This document shows, piece by piece, positions 12,395-19,408 of a stretch of 20,596 nt of DNA. The position numbers and the translations under genes are program-made. Numbering within the stretch: position 1 is the first letter of the stretch; each line of letters starts with the position of its first letter. The notes under the pieces are model-generated. The model made no database searches. It was not told the origin of the DNA and saw only the letters and a list, made by a program, of their open reading frames with translations. Origin of the DNA: a virus; IMG/VR virus record IMGVR_UViG_3300032268_000121, positions 1-20,596 of that record; one strand, 5' to 3'.

Positions 12395-12449
12395 TTTTAT
12401 TTCCTTTCCTGAGTTGATGAGTCTATTGTAACAGCATTTAAGATATTGT

Positions 12450-12537
12450 ATATAGGGAAAACCCTATATTTTGATTGATTGTTACTATCGAGATGATAGT
12501 TAAATACTATGCAGAGTGTCACTACTCCGTACACTCT
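12450..12537. repeat. Three consecutive hairpins
   Basis: First: ATATAGGG, AAAA, CCCTATAT (12450-12469), perfect 8-bp arms. Second: ACTATC, GAGAT, GATAGT (12484-12500), 6-bp arms. Third: AGAGTGT and ACACTCT (12513-12519 and 12531-12537) with an 11-nt loop. The first resembles a weak bidirectional terminator or an operator; none is followed by a strong T tract. Confidence 0.55.
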
Positions 12538-12606
12538 CTAGTACTTTTGTCAATAGGTATTTTCCCTAATTGACTTTATAATATTTTTATGTATGGGGGA
12601 GGGGCT

Positions 12607-12634
12607 TTGACACAGATTGTAGCGTATATATATG
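12607..12634 (+). promoter_or_regulatory. Possible weak promoter TTGACA-16-TATATG
   Basis: TTGACA (12607-12612) is followed after 16 nt by TATATG (12629-12634). It is the only plus-strand candidate found that could transcribe the tandem repeat and the foldable segment at 12792-12872. The -10 is imperfect and the flanking TATA repeat makes a chance match plausible. Confidence 0.3.
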
Positions 12635-12663
12635 CTCCAGTACACCTAAAAAGTGGAATTAAG

Positions 12664-12703
12664 ACTGCCTAATAATTAAGCAAACTGCCTAATATTTAAG
12701 CAA
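12664..12703. repeat. Tandem 20-bp repeat, two copies
   Basis: ACTGCCTAATAATTAAGCAA (12664-12683) is followed immediately by ACTGCCTAATATTTAAGCAA (12684-12703), with one mismatch. Two helical turns per unit is typical of protein-binding iterons. Confidence 0.8.
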
Positions 12704-12791
12704 CTATAGTAATAGACAATATGTTCAATGTAATCAATGAGTTATGTTAGTGTAACTTAACAACAGAAGACACCATAATAAAGGAAGTTAA

Positions 12792-12872
12792 ATAGGGACA
12801 GAGTCATTAGCTGCGGAATATGTGCAAGCTCGTCTCACCAGACCCGCAGGAGTAGACACTTAGTCTCCCTAT
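12792..12872 (+). ncRNA. Candidate structured RNA with two competing stems
   Basis: ATAGGGA (12792-12798) pairs perfectly with TCCCTAT (12866-12872), closing a domain. Inside it CTGCGG (12811-12816) pairs with CCGCAG (12844-12849), capped by GTCT/AGAC (12832-12835 and 12840-12843); a short GAC/GTC stem is at 12855-12865. An alternative hairpin TCCCT-ATAG-AGGGG (12866-12879) uses the same 3' strand, so the two forms exclude each other. It is not a tRNA (no T-arm or anticodon arm). It is an RNA only if transcribed; the DNA inverted repeats could instead be protein sites. Confidence 0.35.
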
Positions 12873-12907
12873 AGAGGGGTTCATAAGGAAGATAAGTAAA
12901 ATAAAGC

Positions 12908-12936
12908 TTGACAAATCTAAGAAGTTGTGGTATAAT
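12908..12936 (+). promoter_or_regulatory. Consensus sigma70 promoter for the packaging/head operon, TGTGGTATAAT class
   Basis: TTGACA (12908-12913), 17 nt, TATAAT (12931-12936), with TGTGG before the -10 giving an extended -10. Expected start is about 12943, leaving a leader of about 135 nt before terS that contains copy B of the 42-nt element. Confidence 0.9.
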
Positions 12937-12971
12937 AGTTGTACTAAGAAGAAGACTAAGAGCAAACTAGG

Positions 12972-13013
12972 TAAAAAACAATAAGAACCAAAACTACTTA
13001 AGACTACTTAGTA
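12972..13013. repeat. Copy B of the 42-nt composite element
   Basis: TAAAAAACAATAA (12972-12984), nine bases, then CTACTTAAGACTACTTAGTA (12994-13013), matching copy A at 9071-9112 in both blocks and in spacing. A further degenerate unit CTATTTAG follows at 13016-13023. It lies in the terS leader. Confidence 0.85.
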
Positions 13014-13078
13014 AACTATTTAGTATGAAACTTTAAGTTTATTTTATTTTGTTCTCTGCGATAGCAGGTAAAGGATAT

Positions 13079-13519
13079 ATGTCTCAAGATGATAAGGATT
13101 TGTCTTCTTTAAAAGTGGATGTCTCCAATGTAATAGCCCTAGCACCACAGACTCGTAGGAGAGGTCGTCCTCCTAAGTCACTTGTGGAGGCGAAGAAGAA
13201 GCCAGGAAAAGTAGGTAGACCAGTAGGTGATGCAGGACGAATCCAAGAGTTTAAAGCTAGACTATTATCAACGAGTGGTACGAAAGTAATTGATACTGTA
13301 CTCCGTAAGGCATTAGATGATGACGATAAAGATCAAGTAGCTTGCCTCAAGATGTGTATGGATAGATTATTACCCACATCATTATTTGAGAAAGATGCTA
13401 AAGGACAACGTAATGCAGTAACGATTAATATTACTGGATTAGGTGAAACTAAAGTAGAAGCAATAGAAGAGATTGATGCTGAGATAATCGATTATACTGA
13501 GGTTGATAATGAATCTTAG
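13079..13519 (+). CDS. Terminase small subunit (predicted), with AT-hook-like motifs
   Basis: The 146-aa protein lies directly before the large terminase, the usual place for TerS, which recognises the genome for packaging. The N-terminal part carries RRRGRPPK (26-33) and GKVGRPVG (43-50), two AT-hook-like minor-groove motifs. A helical region follows (FKARLLSTSGTKVIDTVLRKALD, with KMCMDRLLPTSLFEKD further on), then a TINITG beta end of the kind seen in phage TerS proteins. The start is the ATG at 13079 with AAAGGA close by; the open frame extends to a TTG at 13049 without a comparable site. It overlaps terL by 11 nt. Confidence 0.75.
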   Translation: MSQDDKDLSSLKVDVSNVIALAPQTRRRGRPPKSLVEAKKKPGKVGRPVGDAGRIQEFKARLLSTSGTKVIDTVLRKALDDDDKDQVACLKMCMDRLLPTSLFEKDAKGQRNAVTINITGLGETKVEAIEEIDAEIIDYTEVDNES

Positions 13520-14762
13520 TTTCGAGTTACTACCTTGGCAGAAAGAAGTATTCCAAGATAAGACTAGGTTTAAAGTTATTGTTGCTGGACGACGATGCGG
13601 TAAATCAAGATTATCTGCTGTAGCATTATTAGTAGAAGGACTACGTTGCCCACAAGGTTCTGCTGTAATGTATGTCGCTCCTACTCAAGGACAGGCTAGA
13701 CAGATTATCTGGGATGTCCTGATGGATTTAGGAAGAGAAGTTATTCAGAGTAGCCATGTTAATAATATGGATATCACTTTGATTAATGGTGCTAAGATAT
13801 ATGTTCGAGGTGCTGATAGACCAGATACCCTTCGAGGGGTCAGCTTAACATACCTAGTATTAGACGAGGTAGCTGACATTAAACCAGATACCTGGGAGAA
13901 GGTCTTAAGAGCTGCTCTTTCAGATAAGAAGGGTTCTGCATTATTTATTGGAACTCCTAAAGGAAGAAACTGGTTCTACGATATGTACAACCTGGGTGTC
14001 TCTGAAGAAGATGAAGAGTGGAAGGGTTGGCACTTCACTACCAAAGATAACCCACTGATTGATCCTAAAGAGATCGATGGTGCAAGAAAGACATTAAGTA
14101 GCTTCTCATTCAAGCAAGAGTATGAAGCTTCGTTTGATAATGCAGGTACAGACCTGTTTAAAGAACAATGGATTAAAGAAGGCGAAGAACCAAGTAACGG
14201 AGTATGGTATATTGGTATCGACTTAGCAGGATTCACCAACACCAATTATTCGGCAGCTCGTCAGCAAAAGTTAGATAAATCTGCTATTGCAGTGGTCAAG
14301 GTGACGGATGATGGTGAATGGTGGGTAAAGAAGATAGAGAATGGTAGATGGGATGTCAAGGAGTGCGCTGAGCGTATTCTAAAGAACATTAGAGACTTCC
14401 AACCAATCGCTGTAGGGATGGAGCGTGGTACAGTTAGAAACGCTGTGTTGCCCTATCTAAGCGATCTGATGAGGGCTAACAACACCTACTGTCATATCAC
14501 TGATCTTACGCATGGTGGTAAGCAAAAGACTGAGCGTATTGTCTGGGCATTACAAGGACGATTCGAGCACGGTAAGGTAACACTGAATGAAGATGAGGAC
14601 TGGAGGGAATTCCAAGACCAGCTTCTAATGTTCCCTACCAACCAGGTGAAGGATGACTTAGTGGATGCTCTGTCATTCATTGATCAGCTGGCAGTAACTA
14701 CCTACTTCATGGATGACGGTGAAGATGAATATGAACCAACCGATTTTATATCAGGATACTAA
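13509..14762 (+). CDS. Terminase large subunit (packaging ATPase-nuclease)
   Basis: The 417-aa motor pumps DNA into the prohead and cuts it. The ATPase half has Walker A GRRCGKS (27-33), Walker B YLVLDE (115-120) and the coupling motif FIGTPKG (146-152). The RNase H-like nuclease half has IGIDLAG (Asp238), GMERG (Glu306) and DDLVDAL (Asp386) as probable metal ligands. The start at 13509 has GAGG six bases upstream; an in-frame TTG two codons earlier is less likely. Gene order TerS-TerL-protease-portal differs from T7, where the terminase genes are late and separate, so this module is not T7-derived. Confidence 0.95.
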   Translation: MNLSFELLPWQKEVFQDKTRFKVIVAGRRCGKSRLSAVALLVEGLRCPQGSAVMYVAPTQGQARQIIWDVLMDLGREVIQSSHVNNMDITLINGAKIYVRGADRPDTLRGVSLTYLVLDEVADIKPDTWEKVLRAALSDKKGSALFIGTPKGRNWFYDMYNLGVSEEDEEWKGWHFTTKDNPLIDPKEIDGARKTLSSFSFKQEYEASFDNAGTDLFKEQWIKEGEEPSNGVWYIGIDLAGFTNTNYSAARQQKLDKSAIAVVKVTDDGEWWVKKIENGRWDVKECAERILKNIRDFQPIAVGMERGTVRNAVLPYLSDLMRANNTYCHITDLTHGGKQKTERIVWALQGRFEHGKVTLNEDEDWREFQDQLLMFPTNQVKDDLVDALSFIDQLAVTTYFMDDGEDEYEPTDFISGY

Positions 14763-15962
14763 ATGAGTATAGTTGCTGGATTGTTTAGACAAGTAGCTCC
14801 TGGGTTAATTGATAACCTAGAGGCTCAAGGTTTGTTTAAAGGAGTTACTCGTTCTACTCCTAGCCTAACCCCTGAGATGTTCATTGGTGGTGAAGGAATC
14901 AGTAACCTAGGTAGACAAGGCTTAGTAGATGCTGATGCTTTGACTGCTACGATGGCAAGAGCAGAGCAAGACAGAGGACTTCTATCTCCTGCTGAGTGGG
15001 ATAAAGAGTATGGAGCACTTGGATTATCGTATGATCCTGTAGCTCAAAAAGCTATGTTTGAGATTAGTGATCGTAATGTTGATTTCCAAAAAGGGATTGA
15101 CATCAATACTCTTACGAATAAAGATTACTACGGGTTTGATGAAATATTTAATGCACCTACATTAAAGAAGACCTATCCTGAGATAGCTGATGTAAAGATC
15201 CTAATGAAGGACGACAGTCAGAACACTGCTCTCGCAGCTTTTGATCCTGAGAACAACACCATTCAGTTTAACAGAAAGTCTCCTGCTTGGAATTCTTCTG
15301 ATCCTCTAGGAACTACTCTGCATGAGATACAGCACTATGTACAGCAGAGAGAAGGATTAACTGGAGGTGAAAGCTTTAGAGGTGTTTTAAATAGCAATCC
15401 TTTGTTTAGCGATACTTATAAAACACTAGAGCAAAAGATTAATCAAGCTTCTCCTGATATCATTCGATTCTTAAAACAGAATCCTCGTTCTGGTTTTGAT
15501 GTAGATTCAATAATCGAAGCCACTCAGTTTCTTAAACAGCGTAACGGTTTAACAATAGAAAAAGCATTAGAGCGTGGCTTTAATAGCAAGTCATTAGCTA
15601 ATAAGTTCATGAAGCTAGTAGAAGCTAAACAGAATGATGGATCTCCTAAGTTCCAAAACTTAAGTGATATCTTATTATTAAAAGATGTTAACTCTGCTGC
15701 ATACAATACGGCAGCTGGAGATTATATGCGTGTAGCTGGTGAGACCTTTGCAAGGCAGACAGAACAGCGTAGGCTTCTCTCTCCTGAAGAACGTTTAGCT
15801 AACCCTGCTATGACAGCAATTGATGATGATCGTATCAATAAGCTATACAATATCGATACTGCAAACCTCACTCCTCCGAGAACACAAGCACCTCAGCAAC
15901 AACAGTTCGCTGATCCGTTTGCTATGCAAGTACCTCAATCCACAATCCCTGAAGGAATGTAA
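14763..15962 (+). CDS. Predicted zincin metallopeptidase, head module
   Basis: The 399-aa protein sits between terL and portal. It contains TTLHEIQHYVQQREGL (184-199), an HExxH zinc site (His187, Glu188, His191), in the context TLHE.QH..Q.REG seen in metallopeptidase-like domains of large polyvalent phage and plasmid proteins. A second conserved-looking segment, YMRVAGETFARQTEQR (321-336), offers Glu327 as third ligand and is followed by LLSPEER, as in those domains. The N-terminal 180 residues and the Pro/Gln-rich end (about 370-399) are unassigned. AGGA lies 8 nt upstream; the start directly follows the terL stop. It could process virion proteins or be packaged; neither is shown. Confidence 0.75.
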   Translation: MSIVAGLFRQVAPGLIDNLEAQGLFKGVTRSTPSLTPEMFIGGEGISNLGRQGLVDADALTATMARAEQDRGLLSPAEWDKEYGALGLSYDPVAQKAMFEISDRNVDFQKGIDINTLTNKDYYGFDEIFNAPTLKKTYPEIADVKILMKDDSQNTALAAFDPENNTIQFNRKSPAWNSSDPLGTTLHEIQHYVQQREGLTGGESFRGVLNSNPLFSDTYKTLEQKINQASPDIIRFLKQNPRSGFDVDSIIEATQFLKQRNGLTIEKALERGFNSKSLANKFMKLVEAKQNDGSPKFQNLSDILLLKDVNSAAYNTAAGDYMRVAGETFARQTEQRRLLSPEERLANPAMTAIDDDRINKLYNIDTANLTPPRTQAPQQQQFADPFAMQVPQSTIPEGM

Positions 15963-15964
15963 GA

Positions 15965-17911
15965 ATGGCTGAATTTAAAGAAGACATAATGACGGACGAA
16001 GATGAAGAGTTAGTTTCTTTTATCGTTGATCAGTGTAACACATGGCGAGATCACCGTGATGTCAACTACTTGGATAAGTGGGAAGAGTATGAGCGTTTGT
16101 TTCGTGGTATCTGGGATGCGCTAGATAAGACACGAGAGTCTGAGCGTAGTCGCTTAGTTACTCCTGCGCTGCAGCAAGCCATTGAGTCCAAGCAAGCAGA
16201 GATCTCAGAAGCAGTGTTTGGTCGTGGTGAGTTCTTTGATATCGTGGATGATAGAAACGATCAAGACCCTAGCGATGTAGCTCTGGTTCGTAAACAGATG
16301 CACGAGGACTTTAAGACTTCACGCATTAAGAAGTCGCTCGATGACATCATCTTACTGGGTGAACTCTATGGTACTGGTATCGGTGAGATCCTAGTTAAAG
16401 AGAAGACAGTTATGTCTCCAGCTACTCAGGCTATTCCTGGTACTGAGATGGCAGCTATCGGTGTACAAGAGACAAAGCAGTTCATGATTGATCTGTATCC
16501 TGTTAATCCTCGTAACTTCCTTATTGAGCCTAACGCTCGTACAGTAGAAGATTCTCTTGGTGTTGCTATCGAAGAGTATGTCTCGTACCACTCTGTGGTT
16601 CGTAGCATGGCTGATGGTACATACCGTAAAGTAAACATCTCTCCTAGCTACTCCAACATGGAGCTAGAGCCAGTACAAGAAGTAACGCATGAGCAGGATG
16701 ATCGTATTCGTGTTACTCGCTACTACGGTTTAGTTCCAAGAGAGTACCTTGAGAATGTAGACAAAGAAGAAGGTACTGAAGTAGTAGACCTGTTCCCTGA
16801 AGGTTCTAAAGGCGAAGACTACCAAGACATGGTAGAGGCTATTGTTGTGATTGCTGATGACCAGTACTTACTCAAAGCTGAAGCTTCTCCTTACATGATG
16901 AAGGATCGTCCTATTGTTGCTTATCAAGCTGACTCGATGCCAGGTCGTTTCTGGGGTCGTGGTACTGCTGAGAAGGGCTACAATATGCAGAAGGCTATTG
17001 ATGCTCAGATCCGTAGTCACTTAGATTCCTTAGCTTTAACCACAGCACCTATGATGGCAATGGATGCTACAAGGCTTCCTCGTGGTGCTAAGTACGAAGT
17101 ACGACCAGGTAAGAACATGCTGGTCAATGGTAATCCTAACGAGATCATGATGCCATTCAAGTTTGGCACTACAGATCCAGCTAACTTCCAGACAGCACAG
17201 AACTTCCAGGGAATGCTCCAGCAAGCCACAGGAACGCTCGATAGCACTGCTATGCCAAGTAAGGTAGCAGGTGGTGAAGCCAGCGGTGCAGGACTCTCTA
17301 TGGCTCTCTCAGGGTTAATGAAGAAGAACAAGCGTACCTTGATCAACTTCCAAGAAGATTTCCTGATTCCATTCATTACTAAGGCTGCGTATCGCTTTAT
17401 GCAGTTCGATCCAGACCGTTATCCAGTACAAGACTTTACCTTTATCCCTGTTTCTACTATGGGAATGGTAGCTCGTGAGTACGAACAGCAGCAGATGATG
17501 GGTTTAATGTCTACTTTAGGACAGTCTCCTATCACTCCTGTACTGCTACAGGGTATCATTCAAGGTTCTAGTATCTCTAATCGTGAAGAAATCATCGCCA
17601 AACTCCAGGAAATGAGCCAACCAGACCCAATGCAGCAGCAGATGCAGCAGATTGCTATGGAAACAGCGATGGCTGAGCTACAGAAGACACAGGCTGAGGC
17701 AGCTAAAGCACAGGCAGAAGCAGCAAAAGCCCAAGCCCAGGCTCAAACAATCCCCATAGACACCCAAATCAGGGCGATAGAGGCACAATCGAAGCAACAA
17801 GGTAGTGATCCCTTCTCTCAGGTTGAAAAGGTCGCTAACCTAGCTCTAAAGGAGCAGGATATCGCTTCTAATGAACGCATCGCTATGCTACAAATGGCAT
17901 CACGAGGTTAA
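15965..17911 (+). CDS. Portal protein (head-tail connector)
   Basis: The 648-aa protein would form the dodecameric ring through which DNA enters and leaves the head. The N-terminal EEYERLFRGIWD...RSRLVTPALQQAIESKQAEI segment, the RFWGRGTAEKGYNMQKAID region and AGGEASGAGLSMALSGL are in keeping with portals of podovirus-like phages. The size and the position between terminase and scaffold agree. The C-terminus (about 555-600) is a long Gln/Ala helix with an imperfect KAQAEAA repeat, like the barrel or coiled-coil extension of some portals. AAGGA is 8 nt before the ATG. Confidence is high from context, moderate from sequence alone. Confidence 0.85.
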   Translation: MAEFKEDIMTDEDEELVSFIVDQCNTWRDHRDVNYLDKWEEYERLFRGIWDALDKTRESERSRLVTPALQQAIESKQAEISEAVFGRGEFFDIVDDRNDQDPSDVALVRKQMHEDFKTSRIKKSLDDIILLGELYGTGIGEILVKEKTVMSPATQAIPGTEMAAIGVQETKQFMIDLYPVNPRNFLIEPNARTVEDSLGVAIEEYVSYHSVVRSMADGTYRKVNISPSYSNMELEPVQEVTHEQDDRIRVTRYYGLVPREYLENVDKEEGTEVVDLFPEGSKGEDYQDMVEAIVVIADDQYLLKAEASPYMMKDRPIVAYQADSMPGRFWGRGTAEKGYNMQKAIDAQIRSHLDSLALTTAPMMAMDATRLPRGAKYEVRPGKNMLVNGNPNEIMMPFKFGTTDPANFQTAQNFQGMLQQATGTLDSTAMPSKVAGGEASGAGLSMALSGLMKKNKRTLINFQEDFLIPFITKAAYRFMQFDPDRYPVQDFTFIPVSTMGMVAREYEQQQMMGLMSTLGQSPITPVLLQGIIQGSSISNREEIIAKLQEMSQPDPMQQQMQQIAMETAMAELQKTQAEAAKAQAEAAKAQAQAQTIPIDTQIRAIEAQSKQQGSDPFSQVEKVANLALKEQDIASNERIAMLQMASRG

Positions 17912-17918
17912 AAAGTAC

Positions 17919-17947
17919 TTGACTTTTTAGTAAAAGTGTGGTATAAT
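17919..17947 (+). promoter_or_regulatory. Sigma70-like promoter, TGTGGTATAAT class
   Basis: TTGACT (17919-17924), 17 nt, TATAAT (17942-17947), preceded by TGTGG (extended -10). It lies just after portal and gives the scaffold and capsid genes their own strong promoter, consistent with the high copy numbers those proteins need. Confidence 0.88.
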
Positions 17948-17993
17948 ATTTACTATATCACAAATAATCTCCAAAGTCAAGGAAAAAGATTAA

Positions 17994-18239
17994 ATGAATC
18001 GTGAATTACAGGATTACTACGAGAATAGATTTGCAATGATGTCGACTCAAGGTTGGAAAGACCTGGTAGAAGATGTCCAAGTAATGATAGATGCTACAGA
18101 CCGCTTAGGCGGTATAGAAACAGAACAACAACTCCACTTCAAGAAGGGCGAACTGTCCATCATGAACTGGATTAAGACTTTAAGAGAGTCTAGTACAGAA
18201 GTCTATGAGCAACTTTCTGAAGAGGAAGATAATGCCTAG
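17994..18239 (+). CDS. Small conserved-looking head-module protein, 81 aa
   Basis: MNRELQDYYENRFAMMSTQG, then WKDLVEDVQVMIDATDRLGG and a helical LHFKKGELSIMNWIKTLRES segment with an acidic tail (EEEDNA). It is almost wholly helical. Proteins of this pattern occur between portal and scaffold in related phages as far as I recall, without a known role. AAGGA is upstream with a long gap. It is the first gene after the 17919 promoter and overlaps the zinc-ribbon gene. Confidence 0.75.
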   Translation: MNRELQDYYENRFAMMSTQGWKDLVEDVQVMIDATDRLGGIETEQQLHFKKGELSIMNWIKTLRESSTEVYEQLSEEEDNA

Positions 18240-18477
18240 ACGAATGTACGATTTTAAGTGCAACGATTCGCATATCACTGAGTCCTTCGTCGATGTTGAC
18301 ACAAAAGAAGTTCAGTGTAGCGTATGTGACGGGACTGCTACCCGTATCCTCACCCCACCGAGGATCTATTTAGATCCAATCAGTGGCGACCACCCTTCAG
18401 CAACATCGAAGTGGGCTAGACAGAGAGCTGAGAAGCTGGCTGTGGAGAGGAAAACAAATGCAAATCACGGCTCATAA
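18232..18477 (+). CDS. Small zinc-ribbon protein, 81 aa
   Basis: The ATG at 18232 is chosen because GAGGA lies 5 nt upstream and overlap with the previous gene is then only 8 nt. The open frame begins earlier, at 18205, without a comparable site. The product MPRRMYDFKCNDSHITESFV has Cys10 and His14, then VQCSVCDG (Cys29, Cys32), a four-ligand zinc site similar to FmdB-type ribbons. A basic helix (KWARQRAEKLAVERK) follows. In a head operon it could be a minor capsid or assembly factor; no function is established. Confidence 0.75.
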   Translation: MPRRMYDFKCNDSHITESFVDVDTKEVQCSVCDGTATRILTPPRIYLDPISGDHPSATSKWARQRAEKLAVERKTNANHGS

Positions 18478-18540
18478 GTGAACTCTTGATCACCGAGCTA
18501 TTTTTAATTATCCTAAAATCGCATTGCGACAGGAGTATAC

Positions 18541-19374
18541 ATGGCTGCTAATTTTATCGAACTGCAAGAAGAGACTCAAGAAGAAGGTATCACCGAATTA
18601 GAACAAGGGCAAGGTACAATCCCAGCCCCTACTGAAGAAATGGTAGGACAACCTGAAGAGATTGCTAAAGAACCTGATGTACCTGAGAAGTATCGTGGTA
18701 AATCTCTTGAAGAGGTTGTCCGCATGCACCAAGAATCTGAAAAGCTTATTGGTCGTCAGGCACAAGAAGTAGGTGAGAATCGTCGTTTACTTGATCAATT
18801 CATTAAGCAACAACTCGAATCTAAACAAGAAGCACCGCCAAGTAAAGCACAAGAGATTGATTATTTTGAAGATCCTGCAAAGGCAATTAATCAGGCAGTA
18901 GAGAATAATCCGATTCTAAAGCAGCTACAAGAACAACAAGCTTATCAGGCTCAGTTGGTTGCGAAGCAAACTATAGAGAAGGCTCATCCTGATTATTTAA
19001 GTGTAGCACAGTCTGACGATTTCGCAGCATGGATTCAAGCGTCTAAAGTCAGGGTACAACTCTTTGCTCAAGCCAGTAACTATGATGTAGATTCAGCTTT
19101 AGAACTCCTGGAAACTTACAAGTCTCTTAGAGGTATACAAGCTCAGAAGGCAGAAGCAACTAAAGCTGCTGATGAATCACTGAAGAAGACTGACGATGAG
19201 AGTCGAGGCAAAGCACTTAAAGCAGCTTCCGTTCAACAAGGCGGTACAGGTGAATCAACAAAAAACATTTATCGTCGTGCAGACTTAATTCGCTTAAGAA
19301 TGCAAGATCCGAGCAGGTACGAAAGTATGGCAGACGAGATTCTCGCTGCTTACGCAGAAGGACGAGTTCGGTAA
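18541..19374 (+). CDS. Scaffolding protein (capsid assembly)
   Basis: The 277-aa protein directly precedes the major capsid gene. The N-terminus is acidic and Gln/Glu-rich. The PEKYRGKSLEEVVRMHQESE segment (49-68) with LIGRQAQEVGENRRLL following is the pattern of T7-like scaffold proteins, and the C-terminal IYRRADLIRLRMQDPSRYES region with AYAEGRVR is another one I recognise. The composition is highly helical and charged, as expected for an internal scaffold that exits during maturation. AGGAG is about 7 nt before the ATG. The capsid-binding part is probably the C-terminal helix-turn-helix (inference from P22 and T7). Confidence 0.85.
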   Translation: MAANFIELQEETQEEGITELEQGQGTIPAPTEEMVGQPEEIAKEPDVPEKYRGKSLEEVVRMHQESEKLIGRQAQEVGENRRLLDQFIKQQLESKQEAPPSKAQEIDYFEDPAKAINQAVENNPILKQLQEQQAYQAQLVAKQTIEKAHPDYLSVAQSDDFAAWIQASKVRVQLFAQASNYDVDSALELLETYKSLRGIQAQKAEATKAADESLKKTDDESRGKALKAASVQQGGTGESTKNIYRRADLIRLRMQDPSRYESMADEILAAYAEGRVR

Positions 19375-19408
19375 CTTTATTTTATAATTTTATTTAGGAG
19401 CATTAAAA

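Larger units (their letters stand above)
12395..13078. other. Gene-free divergent control region
   Basis: About 680 nt between the leftward and rightward blocks, with no supportable gene. From left to right it holds three hairpins (12450-12537), a possible weak promoter (12607-12634), a 20-bp tandem repeat (12664-12703), a foldable RNA-like segment (12792-12872), a consensus rightward promoter (12908-12936) and copy B of the 42-nt element (12972-13013). Its AT-rich sequence, repeats and position between divergent operons make it the best replication-origin candidate in the window (inference). Confidence 0.6.

Noticed and set aside
12494-12575. 26-codon plus-strand frame starting ATGATAGTT
   Set aside because: It has no ribosome binding site and overlaps two hairpins; it is compatible with chance.
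12790-12875. tRNA gene
   Set aside because: A 7-bp closing stem fits an acceptor arm, but there is no T-arm with a GTTC loop directly before it, no anticodon stem-loop and no CCA.
12859-12876. Minus-strand CTATAGGGAGA, resembling the core of a T7 RNA polymerase promoter
   Set aside because: The upstream half of a T7 promoter is absent, it occurs only once here, no phage RNA polymerase gene is visible, and the string is explained by the stem pairing at 12792-12872.
17017-17376. Minus-strand frame of 119 codons inside portal
   Set aside because: It is a shadow of the portal reading frame, with no promoter or ribosome binding site.
18468-18512. Weak terminator-like fold (GCTC/GAGC plus GTGA/TCAC followed by TATTTTT) before the scaffold gene
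   Set aside because: Only two 4-bp helices with an unequal internal loop, and stopping there would cut off scaffold and capsid from their promoter.
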